Assembly: GCF_011030405.1 (NCBI RefSeq)
Contig: NZ_JAAJTJ010000001.1
Location: 62,001-126,000 of the forward strand
Length of the DNA stretch: 64,000 bases
From: Parapedobacter sp. SGR-10
GTDB taxonomy: Bacteria; Bacteroidota; Bacteroidia; Sphingobacteriales; Sphingobacteriaceae
Reading direction: 5' to 3'
Below the pieces are notes generated by a model that saw only the letters and a program-made list of their open reading frames with translations, made no database searches and was not told where the DNA came from. A program made the translations under genes and the position numbers. Shown here piece by piece: positions 1-8,103 of this stretch; within the stretch, counting starts at the first letter, position 1, and each line of letters starts with the position of its first letter.

Positions 1-2
1 GT

Positions 3-584
3 ACATTGCTCGTCACGTCTTCGAAAATATGGAGAGGAAGCTTTTATGTGGATATGCAGGAGATCGCCCATACATTTTTTTATCTAATCACACTGTTTTT
101 AGCTTGGGAGCTATCTGTACGTGTATGGGTAAACAGGGGTGTCTTATCCTATCGCGGGGCGTATCATTCTGCCAAAATATATCCTTCTGTAGAATCTACG
201 GAAGAAGACAAGCCTGATAATGACGGTTTCACATCCGAACAGAAACATGAGTATAAGCGTAGCGTAGAGTTATTTATTCAAAAGAAAGGTTTTGCCGATC
301 CTAAGCTCAATAGGGATAAGTTTATCGAAAAAACCAAAATACCATCCAGGCATCTAGGATCTTTTCTGCACAATACGTACGGTAAGGGATTTTCAGCGTT
401 CATCAATAAGCTTCGCGTGGACTATGCGGCCGAAGAATTGGGCAAGAGTGATTTCGAAGGTACCATTGATGATCTGGGACTGGCCTGTGGCTTTCGTTCA
501 AGAGCTTCCTTTTATCGCAATTTTACAGCCGAATTCGGCTGTTCACCGTTGGAATACAGAACGAACAATCTGGTGATGGGGTGA
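3..584 (+). CDS. AraC-family transcriptional regulator with membrane N-terminus (5' end outside window)
   Basis: The last ~110 residues form an AraC/XylS-type double helix-turn-helix domain: a first helix-turn-helix around KFIEKTKIPSRHLGSFL and the second around DLGLACGFRSRASFYRNFTAEFGCSPLEYR, which fits the family signature. Ahead of it is a hydrophobic stretch (TFFYLITLFLAWEL) and a charged linker, so this is probably the membrane-anchored type with a sensor region further upstream. The frame is open to the window edge and the first possible start here is only a TTG, so I treat the gene as truncated by the window. Target genes cannot be told. It ends at TGA just before a repeat-rich gap. 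Confidence 0.8.
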   Translation, partial: TLLVTSSKIWRGSFYVDMQEIAHTFFYLITLFLAWELSVRVWVNRGVLSYRGAYHSAKIYPSVESTEEDKPDNDGFTSEQKHEYKRSVELFIQKKGFADPKLNRDKFIEKTKIPSRHLGSFLHNTYGKGFSAFINKLRVDYAAEELGKSDFEGTIDDLGLACGFRSRASFYRNFTAEFGCSPLEYRTNNLVMG

Positions 585-744
585 TGAGATTTTGATTGAC
601 GATTTTTGATTGGGGATTGACGAGGGGCGGGTGCGGGATGTTGAAATTCCAAGGCTGGCGTACGAACCACGAAACAAGGTAGAGATGCAATGCATTGCGT
701 CTCTACAAGTAAAGGGGTAGCGATAAAAAAACACAAACAGATTT
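585..744. other. Repeat-bearing intergenic gap
   Basis: No gene is visible. The first part repeats the phrase GATTTTTGATTG and close variants two to three times, and the second part holds a 28-bp palindromic repeat at 679-706 listed separately. Confidence 0.6.
679..706. repeat. Palindromic repeat, GTAGAGACGC family (copy 1)
   Basis: A 28-bp near-perfect palindrome with arms GTAGAGATGCAATG and CATTGCGTCTCTAC. The same unit recurs at 2342-2366, 12224-12251, 23376-23403 and 49993-50020 in this window. Confidence 0.85.
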
Positions 745-745
745 C

Positions 746-774
746 TTGCTTTTCCAATTAAAATCCTATTTTTG
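746..774 (+). promoter_or_regulatory. Promoter of tRNA-Leu (Bacteroidota type)
   Basis: TATTTTTG at 767-774 matches the Bacteroidota -7 element TAnnTTTG, and TTG at 746-748 lies about 18 bp upstream in the position of the -33 element. The tRNA begins 36 bp downstream. Confidence 0.6.
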
Positions 775-810
775 CGAGACGTTAGCAAAACATATTTGTG
801 CGTAGGTGCT

Positions 811-897
811 GCCCGGATGGCGAAATTGGTAAACGTTGCGGTCTCAGAAGCCGTTGGGAATTGTCCCTTGAGAGTTCGAGTCTCTCTCCGGGCACCA
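811..897 (+). tRNA. tRNA-Leu (anticodon CAG)
   Basis: A class II tRNA with a long variable arm. The acceptor stem pairs 811-817 (GCCCGGA) with 887-893 (TCCGGGC); the discriminator is A894 and CCA is encoded (895-897). The anticodon loop CTCAGAA is 843-849 with anticodon CAG at 845-847, so it reads CUG. The T arm contains GTTCGAGTC. It is preceded by a TAnnTTTG promoter and followed at once by a long hairpin. Confidence 0.95.
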
Positions 898-899
898 GT

Positions 900-947
900 A
901 AAGAGAAAGGCCCGACAGATTTTAAAATCTGTCGGGCCTTTCTCTTT
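900..947. terminator. Bidirectional terminator hairpin
   Basis: A perfect inverted repeat of two 24-base arms (900-923 and 924-947) with an A-rich left end and T-rich right end. It can end transcription of tRNA-Leu from the left and of greA from the right. Confidence 0.85.
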
Positions 948-1009
948 ATCGAATTCATAGTGTGTTATTGAGCGGTTATGGCGTCCGCTCATAACCTTCA
1001 AGAACCGCG

Positions 1010-1483
1010 TTAGCGTGAGATCTCTAAAATCTCGAATTCCAATTCACCTGCAGGTACATTGACTTTAGCAATGTCTCCCACAGATTTGCCCAACAACCCT
1101 TGCGCAATAGGAGATTTGACCGAAATCTTTCCTGCTTTGAGGTCTGCCTCGGTCTCCGATACCAGCTGATATTTCATTTCGGCACCGTTCTTTACATTTT
1201 TTATGCGTACGATGGATAGCGCCAATACTTTGGAGCTATCCAATTTTGATTCATCGATAAGACGGGCACTCGCCAAGACTTCTTCCAGCTTTGCGATCTT
1301 GGCTTCGTGCAAGCCTTGTGCTTCCTTTGCCGCATCGTACTCTGCATTTTCCGAAAGGTCCCCCTTATCTCTTGCTTCAGCAATTGCATTGGCAATTTTA
1401 GCCCGGCCTTCCGTTTTCAAGTACTGCAATTCTTCCTTCAGTTTTGCTAGACCTTCTTCTGTGTAATACGTTACTTCTGCCAT
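1010..1483 (-). CDS. greA: Transcription elongation factor GreA
   Basis: A 157-residue protein of normal GreA length. The N-terminal half (about 1-75) is the antiparallel coiled coil with the typical YYTEEGLAKLKEEL start and the NAIAEARDKGDLSENAEY stretch, whose acidic residues enter the RNA polymerase secondary channel and help cleave backtracked RNA. The C-terminal half is the FKBP-like globular domain ending in ELEFEILEIS. It is cytoplasmic and a single-gene unit, with hairpin terminators on both sides (900-947 and 1538-1580). The start is ATG at 1483. Confidence 0.97.
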   Translation of the reverse strand: MAEVTYYTEEGLAKLKEELQYLKTEGRAKIANAIAEARDKGDLSENAEYDAAKEAQGLHEAKIAKLEEVLASARLIDESKLDSSKVLALSIVRIKNVKNGAEMKYQLVSETEADLKAGKISVKSPIAQGLLGKSVGDIAKVNVPAGELEFEILEISR

Positions 1484-1525
1484 AATTATTAATACTTAAC
1501 TTAACCTTTTTTAACACTAAATTTT

Positions 1526-1580
1526 AAACAAAAAAGAAACAAGACCACATACCCCCGTATGCGAGGGATGCGGTCTTGTT
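1526..1580 (-). terminator. Intrinsic terminator after the response regulator
   Basis: The arms AACAAGACCACAT (1538-1550) and ATGCGGTCTTGTT (1568-1580) form a hairpin. Read on the minus strand it is followed by a run rich in T (1526-1537), so it ends the unit containing the response regulator at 1631-2323. Confidence 0.8.
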
Positions 1581-1630
1581 CGTTACTTACGAAGATAAGT
1601 TAATTATCTGATATATCCAAATTATAGTCG

Positions 1631-2323
1631 TTATTCCTCATCCACAAACTTATACCCCAATCCCCGAACAGTCTGTAGATACATTGGTTTATCCGGGTTT
1701 TGCTCTATCTTCTTGCGCAACCGCACCACGTGCATGTCGAGTGTACGGGTATTTACATTGGAGCTATATCCCCAGACGACTTCCATCAATTCTTCCCGGG
1801 TAATCTCACGACCCATATTCTGCAGAAAATGCAGCAGGATCCGATTCTCTAATATGGTCAACTCGATCTTTTTGCCATCACGTACCAAGGAATGGATATT
1901 GGGATGATGTTCTGTATCGCCGAAAGTGTACACATCTTTTCCGTTCTTCGGAACAAAAAAGCGCACCTTATTTTCGATCATAGCGACCAAGAGGTCCATA
2001 TTGAACGGCTTCGTAATATAGTCCGTCACCCCATAGCTGTACGCATCGATCTTGTCTACATCCTGGGATTTGGCGGTCATCATGATAATGATATTTTCAA
2101 ATCCTCCCTTGCGCAATGCTTGACACACCTCTATCCCCTCTTTGCCAGGCAGCATCCAATCCAACAGCACAATATCCGGCGTTTTTTCAAATATCATCTG
2201 CTCAGCTTCATCGCCGTTGCCGCTTTGTATCACATTATAGCCTTCGGTCTGCAACCTATGACTGATCAAAAATCTTAGGTTTTCATCGTCTTCTACGACT
2301 GCGATTGTTATTTCTTTGTCCAT
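1631..2323 (-). CDS. OmpR/PhoB-family response regulator
   Basis: A 230-residue protein with an N-terminal receiver domain (1-120) and a C-terminal winged-helix DNA-binding domain (about 130-228). The acidic pocket E11-D12-D13, phosphoacceptor D55 (in VLLDWMLPG), T83 and K105 are all present. The DNA-binding part carries LTILENRILLHFLQN and ends in the usual QTVRGLGYKF. It is the third gene of a leftward unit with the sensor kinase at 2372-4036, from which it is separated by 48 bp containing a palindromic repeat. Kinase phosphorylation of D55 is expected to control DNA binding; the targets are unknown. Confidence 0.95.
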   Translation of the reverse strand: MDKEITIAVVEDDENLRFLISHRLQTEGYNVIQSGNGDEAEQMIFEKTPDIVLLDWMLPGKEGIEVCQALRKGGFENIIIMMTAKSQDVDKIDAYSYGVTDYITKPFNMDLLVAMIENKVRFFVPKNGKDVYTFGDTEHHPNIHSLVRDGKKIELTILENRILLHFLQNMGREITREELMEVVWGYSSNVNTRTLDMHVVRLRKKIEQNPDKPMYLQTVRGLGYKFVDEE

Positions 2324-2341
2324 AATGTTTTTTTTATCATA

Positions 2342-2366
2342 TAGAGACGCAATGCTTGCGTCTCTA
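2342..2366. repeat. Palindromic repeat, GTAGAGACGC family (copy 2)
   Basis: Arms TAGAGACGCAA and TTGCGTCTCTA around a 3-base centre. It lies in the 48-bp space between the kinase and response-regulator genes, so it is probably transcribed with them. Confidence 0.85.
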
Positions 2367-2371
2367 CGATT

Positions 2372-4036
2372 TTATTTATCCAATGGAAATATCAATGTAA
2401 ATACCGTACCCTTGCCTATCTGGCTCTCTACCTTGATCTCCCCTCGCATGAATTCCGTAATCTCCTTACAGAATGCTAGTCCCAGCCCTATACTGCCTTG
2501 TTGATTGAACTGGTTCTTGACACGATAAAACTTCTTAAAGATACTATTAAATTCTTTTTTATCTATACCGATCCCTTGATCTTTGAACTCAATAACAAAA
2601 TTTTTTTTGTTTTGTTCAACTTTAATATCCAAGACTTTCCTGTCTGGTGGTGAATATTTATACGCATTGTCGATCAAGTTCTGAAAAACGCTGTTCAACA
2701 GCACAGGGTCAGCGAACATCTCTTGTGTGGCATTGGTAGAAAACTCTACCTTGAAATCCGGGTATTTAAGCTTGGTTGCATCGATGAGACGCTGACAGAA
2801 CTCATTTATAGCGATATACTCTCCATTGAATTTCAACGACTTATTTTCAATCTGTGCAAAGGAAAGTAACTTGTTCATCAAGTTGTTCAGCTTGTCCGCC
2901 TCCTGATCCAATATACGGCCATACATCTCCCGTTCTCCATCCGAAATATTGTCCGCACTTCGGATATTATTTCCCGCAATCTTGATCACGCTTACCGGAG
3001 TCTTGAACTCATGCGTCAGATTATTAATAAAATCGTACTGCAATTGATACAACCGACTGTTGATCATTGCATTACGGTAAATCATATAGACAAAGGCCAG
3101 CAATATCAAGTAGATAAAGACCAATCCGCTGATCACAGGAAAAAAACGTTTGTTGATGTTATTGGAGATAAAATGGTTGGATGAATCGAATTGTAATTTA
3201 AATTCGGACAAGGCCCCCGGTAGAGGTAGCTCTGTCGTCAGATAGGGTGCATGATCACTCACGGTCTGATCCACCACAGGCCGGATACTGATATTCTCAT
3301 AAAGATCCGGATATTTGTTCGTGATCCGCAATTTGCGGGGGTCGATATCAAAGACAAACAAATCATGGTTATAAGTCATGATCGGCAAATGGTCACGATT
3401 CATAAGATCCTGATAGAGGATAAGGTCCGAAGTACGAGGGATATTCAGATAGGACACCTTACCCGGCTGTACGCCATAAAAGACTTTATAATAATCCAGA
3501 TCGGCCAGATGCAACGAATCGGGAGACCGATCGAGATAACTAAGCAGCTTCAGCATCATATTGTTGAAATCTTCTGATATCTTTCCCCTTTTGTCTGCAG
3601 ACTGCATATCCCGAGTCAACTTGTACTCCTTATTGAGTGCATAACGAATCTTCGATTTCACCAAAACATTTAGGTTCTTGGCCTTCAAACCCTCACCTAT
3701 CGAATCCTTATTGGTCAACAGGATATCATAAAAGGTAATATCGCTGACAAAAGGATATTTCCTTAGGAAGACGTTGGAAATATCCGTAGCCTGTACCGAA
3801 TCGATATAACCTTGATAATAGGATATCTCAGGGATCTTTTCGGTAAAGAATTCATTGAACTGTTGTATAGACTCGTCAAAAATTTCGACCTTCTTGTTAT
3901 TGAATTCAGTCTCGACAAAATTGATCGTCATGATACGGGCAAAATAAACAGCGACGGCAAAAAGTATGGTCACCAATAGCGAAAACGCTATCAGCAATCC
4001 CCAATTTTTCCGATATCGCAGATTGTATTGCCGCAT
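2372..4036 (-). CDS. Membrane sensor histidine kinase
   Basis: A 554-residue inner-membrane kinase. One membrane helix lies at about 13-33 and a second at 300-320, enclosing a periplasmic sensor region of roughly 265 residues that I cannot match to a known domain. The dimerisation domain has H342 in NNLTHEFKTPVSVIK. The catalytic domain has the N box (NLIDNAYKYSP), the G1 box (DQGIGID) and the G2 box (GSIGLGLAFCK). Its ATG overlaps the stop codon of the upstream S9-like lipoprotein (TAATG), so the two are translationally coupled, and the response regulator follows. The lipoprotein is thus a candidate co-sensor. Confidence 0.95.
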   Translation of the reverse strand: MRQYNLRYRKNWGLLIAFSLLVTILFAVAVYFARIMTINFVETEFNNKKVEIFDESIQQFNEFFTEKIPEISYYQGYIDSVQATDISNVFLRKYPFVSDITFYDILLTNKDSIGEGLKAKNLNVLVKSKIRYALNKEYKLTRDMQSADKRGKISEDFNNMMLKLLSYLDRSPDSLHLADLDYYKVFYGVQPGKVSYLNIPRTSDLILYQDLMNRDHLPIMTYNHDLFVFDIDPRKLRITNKYPDLYENISIRPVVDQTVSDHAPYLTTELPLPGALSEFKLQFDSSNHFISNNINKRFFPVISGLVFIYLILLAFVYMIYRNAMINSRLYQLQYDFINNLTHEFKTPVSVIKIAGNNIRSADNISDGEREMYGRILDQEADKLNNLMNKLLSFAQIENKSLKFNGEYIAINEFCQRLIDATKLKYPDFKVEFSTNATQEMFADPVLLNSVFQNLIDNAYKYSPPDRKVLDIKVEQNKKNFVIEFKDQGIGIDKKEFNSIFKKFYRVKNQFNQQGSIGLGLAFCKEITEFMRGEIKVESQIGKGTVFTLIFPLDK

Positions 4037-5928
4037 TATTTAAGGTGAACAGCCAGGAACTGTTCGATTTCTTGGTAGTAAATGATGATATTTTCCTCTC
4101 GGCGGAACCGTTTGCCCTCATCCTTGTTATAGATATACCGCACTGGGATATTGTTGTTTTTGACCCGTTGTACAAATTGATTGACATCCGTCGTACTGTT
4201 GAACCTATCCTTGCCTCCCTGGAAAATCAACAAAGGCGTCCTCACCTTTTCGGCATGAAACAATGGAGATATAGCTTTGAACAGTTCGGATTCTTTCTGA
4301 GGATCACCTATAATGCGATGGTACAGGGAGATATACGATTGGTAATAAGGTGGCAACTCCCTAAAATAAGTAAAGAGATTGGTGTACCCCGAAGAAGAAA
4401 TGGCACATTTATACAATGTAGGACTGAAACAGGTGGCATATAGTGCCGAGTACCCCCCAAAACCGGTCCCCATGATGGCAATGCGTTTTGGATCCGCTAT
4501 ACCTTCATTGATCAGCCAAGTCACCCCATCGTTGATATCACTCTGTATCTTTCCTCCCCATTGTTTGAATCCGGCTGTATAAAACTCCTTGCCGAAGCCT
4601 GTGGAACCGCGATAGTTTATTTGAAAGACCAAATAACCACGATTTGCCAAAAACTGCACCTCTGAATTGAAACCCCATACATCCCTACGGTTAGGCCCAT
4701 CGTGCACCAATACGACAACGGGGTATTCTCCTTGCTTCTTTTGGGGATAGGTCATAAAACCATGAATGGTCTTCCCATCCCGGGCATTGAACGTCACACG
4801 TTCCATCTTAGAGAGCGTCTTGCCAGCCAAAGAAGGATTCTGTGCGGACAATTCGACAATCGTATCCTTTAGCTTGTGATAATAGTAAATACTGCCCGGA
4901 TTGATATCGCTGTAGGCTTTGAAGACAACCGCTTGAAAAAGGCTGTCTACATCGACTATATCAATGGTGTACCCCTCAAAATCACCGGTGATTCTATTGT
5001 ATATCTTTGCCAGTTCGGGATCGTGGACCACTGTTTTCTTCTTTTCGTCAAACACAGAACTATACAGAGCCATTTTGGTGCCAAAAGAATATCCTTCCCT
5101 ATTGACATCATAATTTGGATCTGCATGCAATACCTCCAGTTCCTCCCCCTGCTGCAGATCAAGTTTTACCAAGGCCAATTTGTCCCTATTAAGATTAGAT
5201 AGCGCATATACCTGGTCTTTGCGATCTTTCACAGGCCCCAGAAATATTATCCGTGACGAGGGATCTGTCTGGAAAGCCATACGGTAGTCCTGGTCTTCTT
5301 CATCACGATACCACAACGTTTCCTGAACACTATCGGTAGACATGGCTAAACGGATTTTTCCATCATAAGAGGCATACCAAGACATAAATCCCTGCTCATT
5401 CTGCTCGACAAGAATTGGCCCAGATCCATCCATCGGAATTCTATATAAGTCAAATACAGATGAATCCCGCATATTCATCATGGCCAATAAATGCCCGTTG
5501 GTAGATTTTGCCGGAGATACCCATCGCAATTTGGCCATCAGCGGTTTCATCAGCGGAGCCTCTTTCTCCGTGTGGACATCGATCGTAAAGAGGCGAACAC
5601 TGTCATCGGGCGACTGGCTATTGGAATAGACTAAGGTATCATTATTAGCCCAAAAGAAATACTGCACATTCATGTGATCCTGATAGGTCAACTGCTTGGA
5701 CAAGCGCGCATCTTCGAGATGAAGAACAAAAATATTGCGACAATGTTCGTCCATGCCGATATAGGCAAGTTGTTTGCCATCCGGCGAAAGCTTAAAACTG
5801 GACTTATCCGGTTTTTCAAAAAAATCTTCAATGGGTATCTGTGAAGAACCGTTCTTTTTGCCCGTACACGACCATGCCATTCCCAGGATAAAACATAGCA
5901 GCAAACATGTATATCTATTCAACCTCAT
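4036..5928 (-). CDS. S9 prolyl-oligopeptidase-like lipoprotein lacking the catalytic Ser and His
   Basis: A 630-residue protein with a lipoprotein signal (lipobox ending MAWSC, Cys21). Residues ~30-360 look like a beta-propeller (KLSPDGKQLAYIGMD, repeated Trp/Tyr-rich blades) and ~380-630 like the S9 alpha/beta-hydrolase domain (GFMTYPQKKQGEYPVVVLVHDGP, NYRGSTGFGKEFY). The nucleophile motif GxSxGG is replaced by GTGFGG, with Gly at 489, and the usual catalytic His position reads DEGKRF, with Lys at 606; Asp574 remains. The DNA reads clearly at both places. It is therefore probably a non-catalytic member exported to the envelope. Its stop overlaps the start of the sensor kinase, suggesting a sensing role. 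Confidence 0.88.
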   Translation of the reverse strand: MRLNRYTCLLLCFILGMAWSCTGKKNGSSQIPIEDFFEKPDKSSFKLSPDGKQLAYIGMDEHCRNIFVLHLEDARLSKQLTYQDHMNVQYFFWANNDTLVYSNSQSPDDSVRLFTIDVHTEKEAPLMKPLMAKLRWVSPAKSTNGHLLAMMNMRDSSVFDLYRIPMDGSGPILVEQNEQGFMSWYASYDGKIRLAMSTDSVQETLWYRDEEDQDYRMAFQTDPSSRIIFLGPVKDRKDQVYALSNLNRDKLALVKLDLQQGEELEVLHADPNYDVNREGYSFGTKMALYSSVFDEKKKTVVHDPELAKIYNRITGDFEGYTIDIVDVDSLFQAVVFKAYSDINPGSIYYYHKLKDTIVELSAQNPSLAGKTLSKMERVTFNARDGKTIHGFMTYPQKKQGEYPVVVLVHDGPNRRDVWGFNSEVQFLANRGYLVFQINYRGSTGFGKEFYTAGFKQWGGKIQSDINDGVTWLINEGIADPKRIAIMGTGFGGYSALYATCFSPTLYKCAISSSGYTNLFTYFRELPPYYQSYISLYHRIIGDPQKESELFKAISPLFHAEKVRTPLLIFQGGKDRFNSTTDVNQFVQRVKNNNIPVRYIYNKDEGKRFRREENIIIYYQEIEQFLAVHLK

Positions 5929-6035
5929 CTTGTTAGCCTCTTGAATTCAAAGATTAGAATTTTTTAACATTTAATTGTCTTTGCAACCTTATTTTTACAC
6001 CGGAGAGAAAAATGATATAAAGTTAGTGTTCTCTT

Positions 6036-6080
6036 GTCATCCCGACAGCTTGTCCCGAAAGCATTCGGGAATAGGAGGGA
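6036..6080. repeat. Fragment of the GTCATCCCGA-type interspersed repeat
   Basis: The stretch beginning GTCATCCCGACAG and containing TCCCGAAAGCATTCGGGA resembles one end of the longer repeats at 37776-37897, 37915-38006 and 51594-51676. It sits in the gap between the divergent genes starting at 5928 and 6163. Confidence 0.5.
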
Positions 6081-6162
6081 TCTAGTTACATCCTTAACTT
6101 AATGACATTGTTCGTGCGCCAGCGCGGGGAGAGTTAAATAAATTATTTCATATCTTAGCGCC

Positions 6163-6450
6163 ATGTATCTGTATAACATTTCTGTCATTGTAGAAGAAAA
6201 GTCACACGCATCCCTGTTGGATTGGGTGAAAAAAGAATGGCTACCGAAAGTGCAACTGGATGTGAAGCTGCTCAGGATGCTGCATAGCCCACACGAAGGG
6301 CACACGTACTGCATACAGCTTGTCATGGACACCGAGCAGGATATCCAGGCTTTTCATGTGGACTATCTTCAAATTTTACAACAACACATTTCTACCCAAC
6401 ATGCTGACAAAGCTTTTCTTTTTGACAGTATAATGGAATATTTGGAATAG
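6163..6450 (+). CDS. DUF4286 family protein
   Basis: A 95-residue cytoplasmic protein that begins MYLYNISVIVEE and ends FDSIMEYLE. The pattern NISVIVEE, HASLLDWVKKEWLP and CIQLVMD matches the small DUF4286 family common in Bacteroidota, which has a ferredoxin-like pattern of alternating strands and helices. Function is unknown. It stands alone between oppositely oriented genes. Confidence 0.8.
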   Translation: MYLYNISVIVEEKSHASLLDWVKKEWLPKVQLDVKLLRMLHSPHEGHTYCIQLVMDTEQDIQAFHVDYLQILQQHISTQHADKAFLFDSIMEYLE

Positions 6451-6517
6451 AATGCACGACAAATATCCAAATCAAGCACAAGTGTCTGCCTGATTACCGT
6501 CAGGCAGGCTTTCTAGA

Positions 6518-6919
6518 CTATACTACCTTTCCCTCTTTTCCTGCAGCCAAATTAGGGTTAAACGACACCTTGGGCGACAGATAATGCAACAGTATCAGTC
6601 TGGAGTATCGGTAGTTGAAAGGTGCAAAAACCAGTATAGTAAAAAATAAAACCCCTGTGTACACCCATGGCGAATCACTTTTGGTCAACCATGCCGTAAT
6701 CAATGCCGAGACGAGCACCTGTCCTACAGAAAAAGCATAGCTCACATACATAGCGGCATAGAAATAACCGGGTTCGATCTCGAATTTGAATCCACAATGG
6801 GGACAGTTTTCATACATTTTCTGTCTTTTCAATCCATATACACGCCCTTCGAACATATTGCCCGTACGACATTTGGGACATTTGGAATGTAAAACTGCCT
6901 GGAATTTTGAAAGAGCCAT
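6518..6919 (-). CDS. DUF983 family membrane protein with two zinc-knuckle-like CxxC pairs
   Basis: A 133-residue protein. The N-terminus carries CPKC and, after a short linker, CPHCGF, a pair of CxxC motifs like a zinc ribbon. Two or three hydrophobic segments follow (YAAMYVSYAFSVGQVLVSALITAWL and VYTGVLFFTILVFAPF). This is the DUF983 arrangement. Members are often found near respiratory genes but their role is not established. A small cysteine-pair membrane protein lies upstream at 6990-7250 on the same strand. Confidence 0.85.
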   Translation of the reverse strand: MALSKFQAVLHSKCPKCRTGNMFEGRVYGLKRQKMYENCPHCGFKFEIEPGYFYAAMYVSYAFSVGQVLVSALITAWLTKSDSPWVYTGVLFFTILVFAPFNYRYSRLILLHYLSPKVSFNPNLAAGKEGKVV

Positions 6920-6989
6920 AATAATAAAGTGGTAAAAGTTATGAGGGTTATGATTGTTATGGGGCCATGGCTTCCTTCACTTTCATAAC

Positions 6990-7250
6990 CTATAAAACAG
7001 ATGATTTCGTTTCTTTATGACGGAATTTGACATACCAAAGCACACCTATTCCTGCCCCAATAAGAAAAGGCATGGACAACAAAAACAAGATACCGCTATT
7101 CAGTCCTTTGCCTTGGGTATTTTCTCCTTTGGTACTGTTCTCCGCATTCAACGAACACATCGCACATTGTGCTTTGGAAGCATTCGGCAACACCATGTAG
7201 GACAACAACAGCATGACAAAAGTGGATATGATAAAACGGATTGTTTTCAT
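6990..7250 (-). CDS. Small membrane protein with CAMC motif, function unknown
   Basis: An 86-residue protein with an N-terminal signal or anchor (IISTFVMLLLSYMVLP), then SKAQCAMCSLNAENS, a polar spacer, and a C-terminal membrane helix (GILFLLSMPFLIGAGIGVLWYV). The CxxC pair would be on the outer face of the membrane if the first segment is a cleaved signal peptide. I recognise it as a recurrent small protein of Bacteroidota but not its function. It lies 70 bp upstream of the DUF983 gene on the same strand, so the two may be co-transcribed. Confidence 0.7.
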   Translation of the reverse strand: MKTIRFIISTFVMLLLSYMVLPNASKAQCAMCSLNAENSTKGENTQGKGLNSGILFLLSMPFLIGAGIGVLWYVKFRHKETKSSVL

Positions 7251-7309
7251 CTTACAAAGATACGATTTTAAAAACTCATTTCTATGTCAAAAGAGATAGA
7301 CTCATGCTA

Positions 7310-7365
7310 GCGCACGAATCATTTCGTGTGCTTGACTAGTAAGGCACACGAACGGATTCGTGCGC
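7310..7365. repeat. Inverted repeat of GCGCACGAAT type
   Basis: Two 22-bp arms, GCGCACGAAT...CGTGTGC (7310-7331) and GCACACGAAC...CGTGCGC (7344-7365), are near-perfect reverse complements. Partial matches to the same sequence (TTCGTGCGCCAG and similar) occur near 6112-6124 and 46398-46422. Confidence 0.7.
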
Positions 7366-7381
7366 CAGCTACAACGACGTG

Positions 7382-8071
7382 CTATAGCAACACATTGAAC
7401 TTCTCCCAAAATCCATCAACAGGCAGCGGAGCTTCGATTTTCATTTTTTCATTTTTGATGGGATGTTCAAATTCCAATGCACGGGAATGCAGACAGATCG
7501 TACGCCGCATCGATCCTCTGGGATAACCGTATTTGTTATCACCCACAATGGGGCATCCCATATAGCTCAATTGGCTCCTTATCTGATGGGTACGCCCTGT
7601 CAACGGTTTAATCTTTAAAAGGTAATAACCATTTAGCTGGCCTATGACTTCGTAATCCAATTCGGCAAAACTTCCATTCTTCACTTCCCTATCATATGCC
7701 TTGGTGATCATTTTCTTTCGGTCACGCAACAACCAATTCTGCAATTTACCCGAAGATTGAGGTGGTCTGTCCTTGACGACGGCCAAATATGTTTTTTGAA
7801 CCTTCCGATCGTGGAATAGCCGGTTCATACGATCCAGCCCTTTGCTCGTCTTGGCTAAGAGGAGCATGCCGCTTACCGGTCTATCCAGCCGATGAATAAC
7901 ACCTACAAATGCACTGTTGGGCTTATTGTATTTATGGGCCAGATACGCGGCAACCATTTCCTCGACAGAACGGTCTCCCGACGGATCCACCTGTACGATG
8001 TCTCCCGCCCGTTTGTTGATGGCAATCAAATGATTGTCCTCAAATAAAACGTCATTGTCAGAAATATCCAT
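7382..8071 (-). CDS. RluA-family RNA pseudouridine synthase
   Basis: A 229-residue cytoplasmic enzyme that converts uridine to pseudouridine in structured RNA. The catalytic motif reads GVIHRLDRPVSGMLLLAKT, with the active-site Asp in HRLDRPVSG. The later RluA signatures KPLTGRTHQIRSQL and PIVGDNKYG are present. There is no S4 domain at the N-terminus, so it is the short RluA type, and the exact target uridine cannot be read from sequence. The frame extends to a TTG at 8086, but ATG at 8071 (MDISDNDVLF) fits family starts better. It lies just downstream of the Mla operon. Confidence 0.88.
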   Translation of the reverse strand: MDISDNDVLFEDNHLIAINKRAGDIVQVDPSGDRSVEEMVAAYLAHKYNKPNSAFVGVIHRLDRPVSGMLLLAKTSKGLDRMNRLFHDRKVQKTYLAVVKDRPPQSSGKLQNWLLRDRKKMITKAYDREVKNGSFAELDYEVIGQLNGYYLLKIKPLTGRTHQIRSQLSYMGCPIVGDNKYGYPRGSMRRTICLHSRALEFEHPIKNEKMKIEAPLPVDGFWEKFNVLL

Positions 8072-8103
8072 TCCTATAATGTACAATCTTTGCGAACAAC
8101 TGT

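Noticed and set aside
543-1001. A minus-strand frame of 152 residues across tRNA-Leu
   Set aside because: It crosses the tRNA, its promoter and a palindromic repeat, so it cannot be a gene.
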